Assembly: GCA_020852815.1 (NCBI GenBank)
Contig: JADZAN010000023.1
Location: 1 to 64,000 of the forward strand
From: Gemmatimonadaceae bacterium
GTDB taxonomy: Bacteria; Gemmatimonadota; Gemmatimonadetes; Gemmatimonadales; Gemmatimonadaceae
Reading direction: 5' to 3'
DNA length: 64,000 bases
The notes beneath the pieces were generated by a model. It did no database searches and was not told the DNA's origin. It saw only the letters and a program-made list of their open reading frames with translations. The translations under genes were made by a program, and so were the position numbers. This document shows positions 1 to 6,045 of this stretch, piece after piece (the stretch's first letter is position 1; each line of letters begins with the position of its first letter).

Positions 1-355
1 GCTGGGATCCATTTGTCCGTGCACCGCGCGCCGAGCGGTCGTGGTGGCGCGCGGGCGCGCGGGCGCGGGGAACATCGCGCTCACGCGAAGCCGCGAAGAC
101 AGAGTGGCGACATGCTTTCGTGCTATCAGCGCGAATTCGCTCCGCGCCCCCGTCCACCTTCCCAGCGAACGCTGGGATCCGTTTGTCCGTGCACCGCGCG
201 CCGAGCGGTCGTGGTGGCGCGCGGGCGATCTGACTCACGCGAGCTCGCGAAAGCGGCGTGCAGGGCGTGGCGGCTCCGGGGGTCTCGATCGCGCAGTTCT
301 CGAGGAAATCGACGTTGCCCTCGGGCACCCCACGGGTTCGTCGAGATGTTGAGCG
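1..355. repeat. Intergenic region with two direct copies of a REP-like repeat
   Basis: I see no convincing gene here. Positions 1-57 and 171-227 are near-identical direct copies (one mismatch at 11/181), each running from GCTGGGATCC through a GTGCACCGCGCG core to GGCGCGCGGGCG. The second copy also shows the left arm of a small palindrome, CCCAGC-GAAC-GCTGGG, at 161-174. Related copies in the opposite orientation lie near 761-872 and 1022-1136, and the palindrome alone recurs at 9721-9738. This looks like a dispersed extragenic palindromic family. Function is unknown. Confidence 0.7.
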
Positions 356-613
356 TCATAATGAACACCCAACCGTCATCGTGGAACCGCCAGTGGTGAG
401 CTGCACCCCATTGGCAATGACGTGGCAGGCGCCGAACGCCAGGTACTTGCTGCAGGTGAACGCTGCAGAGGAAGTGTAGTCCGTCTGGTATATCCAGTTC
501 CCATTCGGCAGCTGCACCCACCCCACCGCACGCGCGGTCGACGGTGTCGCGACTGATGTTCCCGCGAAGACAAGCGCGACCACGAGCGCTCGCCGAACCC
601 AGTTCCTCCCCAT
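356..613 (-). CDS. Small secreted protein of unknown function
   Basis: I do not recognise this 85-residue protein. It begins with a short basic stretch (MGRNWVRR) and a hydrophobic segment ending in an Ala-rich cleavage region near residue 28 (TARA), a normal Sec signal peptide. The mature part, about 55 residues, starts GWVQLPNGNWIY and holds three cysteines, so an extracytoplasmic disulfide is possible. The frame stays open further upstream, but I chose this ATG because a strong AGGAGGAG ribosome-binding site lies just before it and a signal peptide follows at once. The gene stands alone between inverted copies of the REP-like repeat. Confidence 0.65.
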   Translation of the reverse strand: MGRNWVRRALVVALVFAGTSVATPSTARAVGWVQLPNGNWIYQTDYTSSAAFTCSKYLAFGACHVIANGVQLTTGGSTMTVGCSL

Positions 614-1222
614 GTCGTCTCCTCCTGGACTGATCGTCACTCCGCGGACCGATCGCGGGAGGATCGCGTGGACACGGATGGTAACAACTCCCGCTGACAC
701 CAACTCTGCGTTGCCCCGTCCCCAGATTCGGCGGCTCCGCGAGCGCCGATCTACTTCGCGCCGACGCGACCGCCCAGCGCGCGGTGCACGGAGAAATGGA
801 TCCCAGCTTTCGCTGGGAAGGGGGGTGGGGGCGCCGGGTGTTGCGCGCATAGCGTGCAATCACCTCGCCACGCCGCCTTCGCCGCCTTCGCCGCCTTCGC
901 CGATTCGCAGCTTCGCGGCTTCGCCGATTCGCAGCTTCGCGGCCTAGCGGCTTCGCGGCCTAGCGGCTTCGCGGCGTCTCGGCTTCGTGCCTTCGTGTCT
1001 TCGTGTGAGCCCGATCATTCCCGCGCCCCCACGACCGCCCAGCGCGCGGTGCACCGACAAATGGGTCCCAGCTTTCGCTGGGAAAATGGGCGGGGGCGCC
1101 GGGCGTGGCGCGCGCAGCGTGCAATCACCTCGCCACAACGCCTTCGTGCCTTCGTGCCTTCGTGCCTTCGTGTCTTCGCGTCAGCCTCACAATCCCGTCC
1201 CCCGTCCCCCGTCCTCCCCGCC
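614..1222. repeat. Gene-free region of REP-like copies and CTTCG-type tandem repeats
   Basis: No gene is visible. Two further copies of the REP-like element lie at about 761-872 and 1022-1136, inverted relative to those at the window start, each with the palindrome CCCAGC-TTTC-GCTGGG (802-817 and 1067-1082) and a shared tail (AGCGTGCAATCACCTCGCCA). Between and after them are low-complexity runs built from CTTCG units: GCCTTCGCC repeats from about 876, CTTCGCGGCCTAG repeats around 935-975, and CTTCGTGC repeats at 984-1010 and 1140-1180. The last, read on the other strand, is the GCACGAAG motif that recurs as CACGAAG/CACGGAG elsewhere in the window. Confidence 0.7.
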
Positions 1223-1828
1223 CTACGGCGCCACCGCGCAGTACTTCCCCCCACGACAATACTCGGGCACGAACGTCTCGCTCTCCACGAACCACGTCCC
1301 GTCGATCCGTCGCCATTTGGCGTAGTAGCTGCCGCCGATCGCAATCGCGCCGTCGCTGTCGCGCCACGAACCGGTCCACGTCCCCGACTCGGCGGCCATT
1401 TCCCATGGGGCAAAGACGCGGATGTCGCGCGGCGAGCGGCGGTAGGTAACGTCGGGGCGCGAGGCGAACTGCTCCGCGAAGCGGTCGAGCATGGCCTGTC
1501 GACCGATGCTCTGCGACGAGTTGGAGGAGACGACGACCAGGTGAGGCGCGAGGATGGCGCCGATGCCGGCGGTGTCGTGCCGGGCGATCGCCTCGTTGGA
1601 GCGCGCGCGCGCAGCGCGGATCTCGGCGGCCGCGCGCGCCGCTGCCTTCGGCGTTGCCGCTGGGTGGGGCGCGGTGCCTTGCGCCTGTGCCCCAACTGCG
1701 AGCAGCAGCGGCGCTACGAAGAGGAGGACCGCAGCAACGCCGCCCGCACGGCCCGTCGCTCGCGCCGGTAGCGGGACGCGTGAGGCGACTCCGGCGGGTT
1801 CGCGCGCGCAGTCACGCCCAGACCTCAT
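1223..1828 (-). CDS. Secreted DUF4440 / SnoaL-like (NTF2 fold) protein
   Basis: A protein of about 201 residues with a hydrophobic leader around residues 27-48 ending AVGAQAQG, so probably exported. The mature part has the pattern of DUF4440/SnoaL-like NTF2-fold proteins: a first helix with EAIARHDTAGIGAILAPHLVVVSS, then IGRQAMLDRFAEQF, and a C-terminal sheet with SGTWTGSW, GGSYYAKWRRIDGTWFVESE and a terminal CRGGKYC pair of cysteines. Such domains act as small-ligand enzymes or binding proteins; no substrate can be read from the sequence. The ATG used overlaps the stop of the HAM1-like gene by four bases (ATGA). However, it gives an unusually long leader, so a later start would be plausible and would weaken the argument for coupling. 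Confidence 0.7.
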   Translation of the reverse strand: MRSGRDCAREPAGVASRVPLPARATGRAGGVAAVLLFVAPLLLAVGAQAQGTAPHPAATPKAAARAAAEIRAARARSNEAIARHDTAGIGAILAPHLVVVSSNSSQSIGRQAMLDRFAEQFASRPDVTYRRSPRDIRVFAPWEMAAESGTWTGSWRDSDGAIAIGGSYYAKWRRIDGTWFVESETFVPEYCRGGKYCAVAP

Positions 1829-2421
1829 GTCTCGCGCCCGCGGTCCCGCGCGGTGGCGGCGTCCAACTCGGTCAGGAACAACTCCCACGCCTTGATGAGC
1901 GGCGATGTGGAGCGCTTCTCGGCCATTCCCATCTCTCCGTAGGTTGTCGTGCTCCCGCGCGGAATGAAGATGGGATCCCAGCTGTTGCGGTTGTATTCGC
2001 CGCGCGCGGCCTGGGCTACCTCGCCGGTAGTCTCGCCGCGGAAGATGTGGATGCGGCGTCCATCGCAGTATCCCAGATAGGCGCGGGCAACCGCCTGGCG
2101 CGAGTCGCCGTCCCGCAGGAAGGCGGTCATGCGGTCCTGTAGCGACCGCCATACGATGCGCCCGAAAACGCCGGGAAAGTCCTTGGCGTGATCGAAGAAG
2201 AGCCCGCCATGCTCCACGACGCACGGATGGTGCACGAGCCGGTAGGCCTCGTACGCCTTGAGGCGCACGACGTCCTCGAGGGCGGGCGAGAGGATCTCCT
2301 GCACGTTCTCGCGCACGGGCATCAGCTCGATGTCCAGCGGGGCCTTGGCGGCCCGCAGCTGCAACATGTCCGTGATCTCCTCGATCTTGGATTCGTTGCG
2401 GCTGACAAAGTAGAGCTTCAT
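1825..2421 (-). CDS. Divergent HAM1/ITPase-family nucleoside-triphosphate pyrophosphatase-like protein
   Basis: The 198-residue length and layout fit the ITPase/RdgB/HAM1 family, which hydrolyses non-canonical purine NTPs (ITP, dITP, XTP) to monophosphates. The N-terminal phosphate-binding motif is intact (FVSRNESKIEEI, residues 5-16), as is the late SWDPIFIP...TYGEM block (147-164). Two core motifs are altered. The usual D-D-[ST]-G-L metal/base motif reads E70-H71-G-G-L, so the second acid is His. The usual K-N-x-x-S-H-R base-recognition motif reads K-R-S-T-S-P-L (169-175). This suggests a changed substrate or lost activity. Start and stop overlap the upstream SIR2 gene and the downstream gene by four bases each (ATGA), so it is translationally coupled, most meaningfully to the SIR2 protein. 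Confidence 0.8.
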   Translation of the reverse strand: MKLYFVSRNESKIEEITDMLQLRAAKAPLDIELMPVRENVQEILSPALEDVVRLKAYEAYRLVHHPCVVEHGGLFFDHAKDFPGVFGRIVWRSLQDRMTAFLRDGDSRQAVARAYLGYCDGRRIHIFRGETTGEVAQAARGEYNRNSWDPIFIPRGSTTTYGEMGMAEKRSTSPLIKAWELFLTELDAATARDRGRET

Positions 2422-3236
2422 GTCAACGCCTCCAGGAACTGGGCGGTGCTCCCCGACTTGTCCACGGTGTCGAGCTCGATGACGGCCACGCCCCACTGCG
2501 CGAGGATGGTGCGCTGGATCTCCCCGGTGCCGAACGTCGTCAGGAACGCGGCCGGGACATCGCGCCGCCCGGTGCGCCGAGCCGCACGCCGTAGTTTGTT
2601 CAGCTTGTACATCAGGTAGCGGATGTTGATGTCGCTGAACGAGTAGCCGAGGAAGAGGAGCGACCCGCGCAACGTGTCGCCGCGCAGCTTGATGTCCAGC
2701 GCGGACTCGAACTCCAGGCGCTCGAAGTAGGACGACTCCGTCAGCACCAACGACGCGTCGTCGCTGAAGGTCCCGTGGAACTTGACGACGTGCGTCGCGT
2801 CGGCGGGGGCGCGGGCGATGTCGTCGATCCCGGCAATGGCATGGCAGCGCGACCCGTGCAATCCAAAGGCGCGCTCGATGATCTCGTCGTAGTTGGTCGT
2901 ATAGATGAGCGGGAGCTTCATGTCGACGAGCGCCCGGTGCGAGCGCGAATCCCGGATGGTGTCGTCGGCCGGGTTGAAGGCGCGGTCCATGAGGCTGCGC
3001 AACGGCCCGATGCTCCCCTTCGAGGCTACGTAGTACTCCGCCAACTGCAAGTCGGTGCCGTTCAACTTGAAGACGTCGGGATCGTAGCCGAGCTGTTCGC
3101 CCACGAGCCCGATCAGGTTTCCCCAGTCGGGAAGGCCGAGCGGCCTGGACAGCCCCGAGCCCACGAAGGGAATCAGCCTGCCCGCGGCGCGCAGGTCGCG
3201 CAGCACATCGAGATGTTCTTCCGGTACGTGACTCAT
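2418..3236 (-). CDS. SIR2-like (SIR2_2) NAD-binding domain protein
   Basis: A protein of 272 residues that is essentially one SIR2-type domain. Visible signatures are the glycine-rich NAD loop FVGSGLSRPLGLPDW (24-38), TTNYDEIIERA with the conserved Asn and Asp (113-123), KFHG with the family's catalytic-type His (152-155), and the closing FLGYSFSDINIRYL (195-208). In bacteria, stand-alone SIR2_2 proteins are often NADases or NAD sensors of anti-phage systems (Thoeris ThsA, DSR, SIR2-HerA, short prokaryotic Argonaute partners); this one has no extra sensor domain. It is the first gene of an operon and its stop overlaps the HAM1-like ATG. The divergent sigma-factor gene begins within about 75 bp. 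No clear ribosome-binding site settles the start; an upstream ATG at 3254 would add six residues. Confidence 0.85.
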   Translation of the reverse strand: MSHVPEEHLDVLRDLRAAGRLIPFVGSGLSRPLGLPDWGNLIGLVGEQLGYDPDVFKLNGTDLQLAEYYVASKGSIGPLRSLMDRAFNPADDTIRDSRSHRALVDMKLPLIYTTNYDEIIERAFGLHGSRCHAIAGIDDIARAPADATHVVKFHGTFSDDASLVLTESSYFERLEFESALDIKLRGDTLRGSLLFLGYSFSDINIRYLMYKLNKLRRAARRTGRRDVPAAFLTTFGTGEIQRTILAQWGVAVIELDTVDKSGSTAQFLEALT

Positions 3237-3309
3237 GAGGGTGCAGGGAGACATGAGGGGCGCGACGCGCCAACTTGGCACCTTGCCGAACAGTCGGCAA
3301 CGCTGTCCT

Positions 3310-3876
3310 ATGGCGCGCCCGTCCCGATCCACACACTGTCGAAGCCGTTCACGCCCACTGCGGAGCACGCCACTGTCCACGACCGACCTGCGAGAGGCGT
3401 TGGCCCAGGCGCACCCCACGGCCCATGCCTGGGCGCTGCGCTGCTGCCAGGGGAATCGCGGCGACGCAGAGGATGTGCTGCACACGACATACTGCAAGGT
3501 GCTGGACGGCAAGGCACGATTTGAGGGGAGGTCGAGCTTCAACACCTGGTTGTTTGGGGTGATTCGGCGCACGGCGCAGGAACAAGCACGCTGGCAATGG
3601 CTGAGCATGGCTCGCCTGGAGCGTTGGTGGCGCGACGCCCAGGGAGACGACGGCGCGGACATGTCGCCGGCGGAGGACCAGCGTATCGCCGGGTTGCAGG
3701 CGGCACTGGTCCGACTGTCCCGTCGGCAGCAGGAGGTGCTGCACCTGGTCTTCTACCAGGGGCTCACGATCCAGGAATCGGCCGACGTGATGGGGCTCCC
3801 GGTGGGGACGGCGCGCACGCACTACGAACGAGGGAAGGCGCGGTTGCGCCTCCTGTTGCAGAGAGAGGATGCATGA
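3310..3876 (+). CDS. ECF-type RNA polymerase sigma factor
   Basis: About 188 residues with the two-domain layout of extracytoplasmic-function sigma factors. Region 2 contains HAWALRCCQGNRGDAEDVLHTTYCKVLDGKARFEGRSSFNTWLFGVIRRTAQE, the usual helix with A-E-D-x-x-Q/H and S-F-x-x-W-L motifs. Region 4 contains ALVRLSRRQQEVLHLVFYQGLTIQESADVMGLPVGTARTHYERGKARLR, the promoter-recognition helix-turn-helix. The N-terminus is uncertain: the frame is open to 3235, but that would leave no room for promoters between it and the divergent SIR2 gene, so I placed the start at the ATG at 3310. Its stop overlaps the next gene (ATGA), as is usual for a sigma/anti-sigma pair. Confidence 0.88.
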   Translation: MARPSRSTHCRSRSRPLRSTPLSTTDLREALAQAHPTAHAWALRCCQGNRGDAEDVLHTTYCKVLDGKARFEGRSSFNTWLFGVIRRTAQEQARWQWLSMARLERWWRDAQGDDGADMSPAEDQRIAGLQAALVRLSRRQQEVLHLVFYQGLTIQESADVMGLPVGTARTHYERGKARLRLLLQREDA

Positions 3877-4403
3877 CGCACGAGAAGAACCACCACGACC
3901 GCCAGGGACAGCAGCCGCGCGCTGCCGACGAGTTGCACCTGCGGGAGACGTTCGCCGCGATGCGCGAGCGGGATGCCGCCCGGGCGCCAGCGTTCCAGCG
4001 CGTCCTTCGCGGCGAAGTGCGGCGCGGTACCAACACGCCCCGACGCATCACCAGCCGCTGGATCCCGGCGTTGGCGTTAGGCGCGGCGGCCGTAGTCGCG
4101 GTGGCGATGGCGCTCTCGACCTGGCGCGGCACCAATGCCACCGCGACCATCGCAACGGCCGAGGCGCCCACCGTTATGCCCTCGCTCGCCTTCGTGCCCG
4201 GCTCGATGCGCGTCCCCACCGACTACTTCCTCGACCTCATCGTGGCGTCCGCGACCGACGAGATTCCCTCGATCGGCGAAATCGACTGGTACCCGCTGGT
4301 GCCGGCAGACGGCGGCAGCAGCGCCGAGCAACTAGATGGCAAGGCGCCCACCGCGCACGACTCGATGACCCACGGGGTCCCCAACGCTCGCAGGAGGAAC
4401 TGA
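3873..4403 (+). CDS. Single-pass membrane protein, probable anti-sigma factor
   Basis: This 176-residue protein has a hydrophilic, charged N-terminal half (about 60 residues, cytoplasmic if the orientation is N-in), one transmembrane segment near residues 65-82 (WIPALALGAAAVVAVAMAL) and a periplasmic tail of about 90 residues containing SMRVPTDYFLDLIVASATDEIPSIGEIDWYPLVP. There is no zinc-binding HxxxCxxC motif, so it is not a ZAS-type anti-sigma factor and I assign the role from position: it overlaps the ECF sigma stop by four bases. Together with the LTxxQ periplasmic protein two bases downstream, the arrangement matches CnrY-type membrane anti-sigma factors working with a periplasmic sensor. 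Confidence 0.6.
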   Translation: MTHEKNHHDRQGQQPRAADELHLRETFAAMRERDAARAPAFQRVLRGEVRRGTNTPRRITSRWIPALALGAAAVVAVAMALSTWRGTNATATIATAEAPTVMPSLAFVPGSMRVPTDYFLDLIVASATDEIPSIGEIDWYPLVPADGGSSAEQLDGKAPTAHDSMTHGVPNARRRN

Positions 4404-4404
4404 C

Positions 4405-4902
4405 ATGCCCCGCCGTGTGCCCACGCGTCTCATGCTCGCCGCCAGCATGGCGTTGCTCCTGGCGGCGGTGCTCGCCACGTCCGCGAGCGCGCAAGCCAAG
4501 TCCGACGACGCCTTCGCCAAGGCCTTCTTCGACCCGCAACTCGTGCTCAAGCACGCCAACGCGATCGGGCTCACTGCGCAGCAGCGCAAGGCGATCCTGG
4601 ACGAGATGAAGGCGACGCAGGTTGCGCTCGTCCCGCTGCAGGTCGACATGGCCGATCCCGCGCTCGAACTGCAGGGGATCATCGAGGCGACGCGCGTCGA
4701 CGAGGCCAAGGCGCTGGCCAGGATCGACCAGGTGCTCAAGATCGAGAACGAGGTCAAGAAGCGTCAGGCCATGTTCGTGATCCGGGTGAAGAACCTCCTC
4801 ACGCCGGAGCAGCAGGCCCGGCTGCGCGCCATCCGCGAGGGTGGCGGCGAGGAAGACAACGATGGCGGCGACACCTTGCGCGCCCCGCTCCCCAACGACT
4901 GA
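4405..4902 (+). CDS. LTxxQ-family periplasmic protein (Spy/CpxP/CnrX-like)
   Basis: A protein of 165 residues with a Sec signal peptide (residues 1-30, ending TSASAQA). The mature part is almost entirely helical and carries two LTxxQ-type motifs, IGLTAQQRKAILDEM near residue 52 and NLLTPEQQARLRAI near residue 133, joined by a charged helix (DEAKALARIDQVLKIENEVKKRQ). This is the pattern of Spy, CpxP and heavy-metal sensors such as CnrX. Known members bind unfolded proteins or metal ions in the periplasm and report to an envelope stress regulator. Position directly after the sigma/anti-sigma pair supports a sensor or feedback role. The C-terminus is acidic (GGGEEDNDGGD). Confidence 0.78.
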   Translation: MPRRVPTRLMLAASMALLLAAVLATSASAQAKSDDAFAKAFFDPQLVLKHANAIGLTAQQRKAILDEMKATQVALVPLQVDMADPALELQGIIEATRVDEAKALARIDQVLKIENEVKKRQAMFVIRVKNLLTPEQQARLRAIREGGGEEDNDGGDTLRAPLPND

Positions 4903-4920
4903 CAGCCAACGGAGACGACC

Positions 4921-6009
4921 ATGTCCATGTCATCACGCCGCCGGCATGCGGCGCTCGCGACCGCGGCGCTCCTCCTCACCGCGTGCCAGGATGCAACGTC
5001 ACCCGCCAACGGCGCCTTCGATGCCCCGCGACTGGTCGCCGGCGTCACCGCGGTCGAGAAGGTCGCCGCCTCGAGCGCCATCGGCTCGCTGACGCAGCTC
5101 GCGCGCTACGGCGGCGGCTCCGCGGTGGGTGCCTCCGTCGCCGCGGCGCGCGTTGCGTCTGGCGGTGACGCCCGATGGAGCGTCGGGCTCGCCGACGCCG
5201 TGTCGCGCCTGGCGACGCGCGCGCTCGATGCAGGGAGCGCCCTCATCCCCGTCATGCGCAGCAACGCGCTGGGCAAGGTCTACGTCTACGATGCCACTCT
5301 CGGGCGCTACGTGGCCTCGGCGCGCAGCGGGGCGCCGTCCAACGGGGCGCGCTTCATCCTCTACGCCGAATCGTCGAGCGGCGTGCCGATCACCGGACAG
5401 GAAACCGGCTACGCCGACCTCACCGACGAGAAGCGCGCGAGCGCCGGCGTTGCGGGGGTGAAGCTGGTCGTGGTCCTGGGCGGCGTGACCCGCGTGTCGT
5501 ACGCCTTCGACCTGGCGATCGCCGGCGGGACGCCAAACTTCTCGCTGCAGGGGTTCCTCGTGGACGGCGCCGACCGTCTCGACTTCACGGTGGACGCCAC
5601 CAGCGCACTGCTGGGGAACGGGACGGCCACCGTGAAGGCGCGGCTCGCGGCGCCGCAGCAGGGGTTCACCGTCAACGCCACGATCAAGGGGCGCCCGGAT
5701 AGCCGGGACGGCGAGATCGACCTCACGATCGCCTCTGCCTCGGACGAGGTCGTCGTCGATGCCGCTACCGTCAACAATACCCTCGTCGCGACGTTCACGG
5801 TGAACGGGACGCTCCTGGCCAATGCCAAGGGGAACCCCGAGTCGCCGGAGATCACCGGCGCGAACGGTCGCACACTCAACGCCGACGAGCTGCGCGCGCT
5901 GCAGAAGATCGTCGAGATGGCGGGTGCGGTCTTCGACCTCGTGCAGAAGCTGGTCGAGCCAGCGGGGGCGATCCTCCTCGTCGCCCTCGGGCTGGGGCTG
6001 GGCGCCTAG
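4921..6009 (+). CDS. Lipoprotein of unknown function
   Basis: This 362-residue protein has a lipoprotein signal (ALLLTAC, lipid-modified Cys at residue 22). The mature protein has a helical N-terminal region (residues 40-110) and then a beta-rich region with alternating hydrophobic residues (YVYDATLGRYVAS; FTVNATIKGRPDSRDGEIDLTIAS), followed by a helical, hydrophobic C-terminus (IVEMAGAVFDLVQKLVEPAGAILLVALGLGLGA) that could contact a membrane. I do not recognise a family. It follows the LTxxQ gene by 18 bp and reads as the last gene of the sigma-factor operon, so it may be a regulated envelope component. A hairpin overlaps its stop codon. Confidence 0.7.
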   Translation: MSMSSRRRHAALATAALLLTACQDATSPANGAFDAPRLVAGVTAVEKVAASSAIGSLTQLARYGGGSAVGASVAAARVASGGDARWSVGLADAVSRLATRALDAGSALIPVMRSNALGKVYVYDATLGRYVASARSGAPSNGARFILYAESSSGVPITGQETGYADLTDEKRASAGVAGVKLVVVLGGVTRVSYAFDLAIAGGTPNFSLQGFLVDGADRLDFTVDATSALLGNGTATVKARLAAPQQGFTVNATIKGRPDSRDGEIDLTIASASDEVVVDAATVNNTLVATFTVNGTLLANAKGNPESPEITGANGRTLNADELRALQKIVEMAGAVFDLVQKLVEPAGAILLVALGLGLGA

Positions 6010-6024
6010 CGAGATCGTTAGGCG
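6003..6024 (+). terminator. Hairpin terminator between convergent genes
   Basis: CGCCTAGCG (6003-6011) pairs with CGTTAGGCG (6016-6024) around an AGAT tetraloop, nine pairs with one G-T. It begins on the last codons of the lipoprotein gene and lies between two convergent genes. There is no clear T-tract. The right arm is a copy of the CGTTAGGC word that recurs through the window. Confidence 0.6.
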
Positions 6025-6045
6025 AGGGGCGGTGCCTTCTTCGTT

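Noticed and set aside
3235-3309. N-terminal extension of the sigma factor from the ATG at 3235
   Set aside because: It would remove all space for promoters between two divergent genes and adds an Arg/Ser-rich stretch not found in ECF sigma factors.
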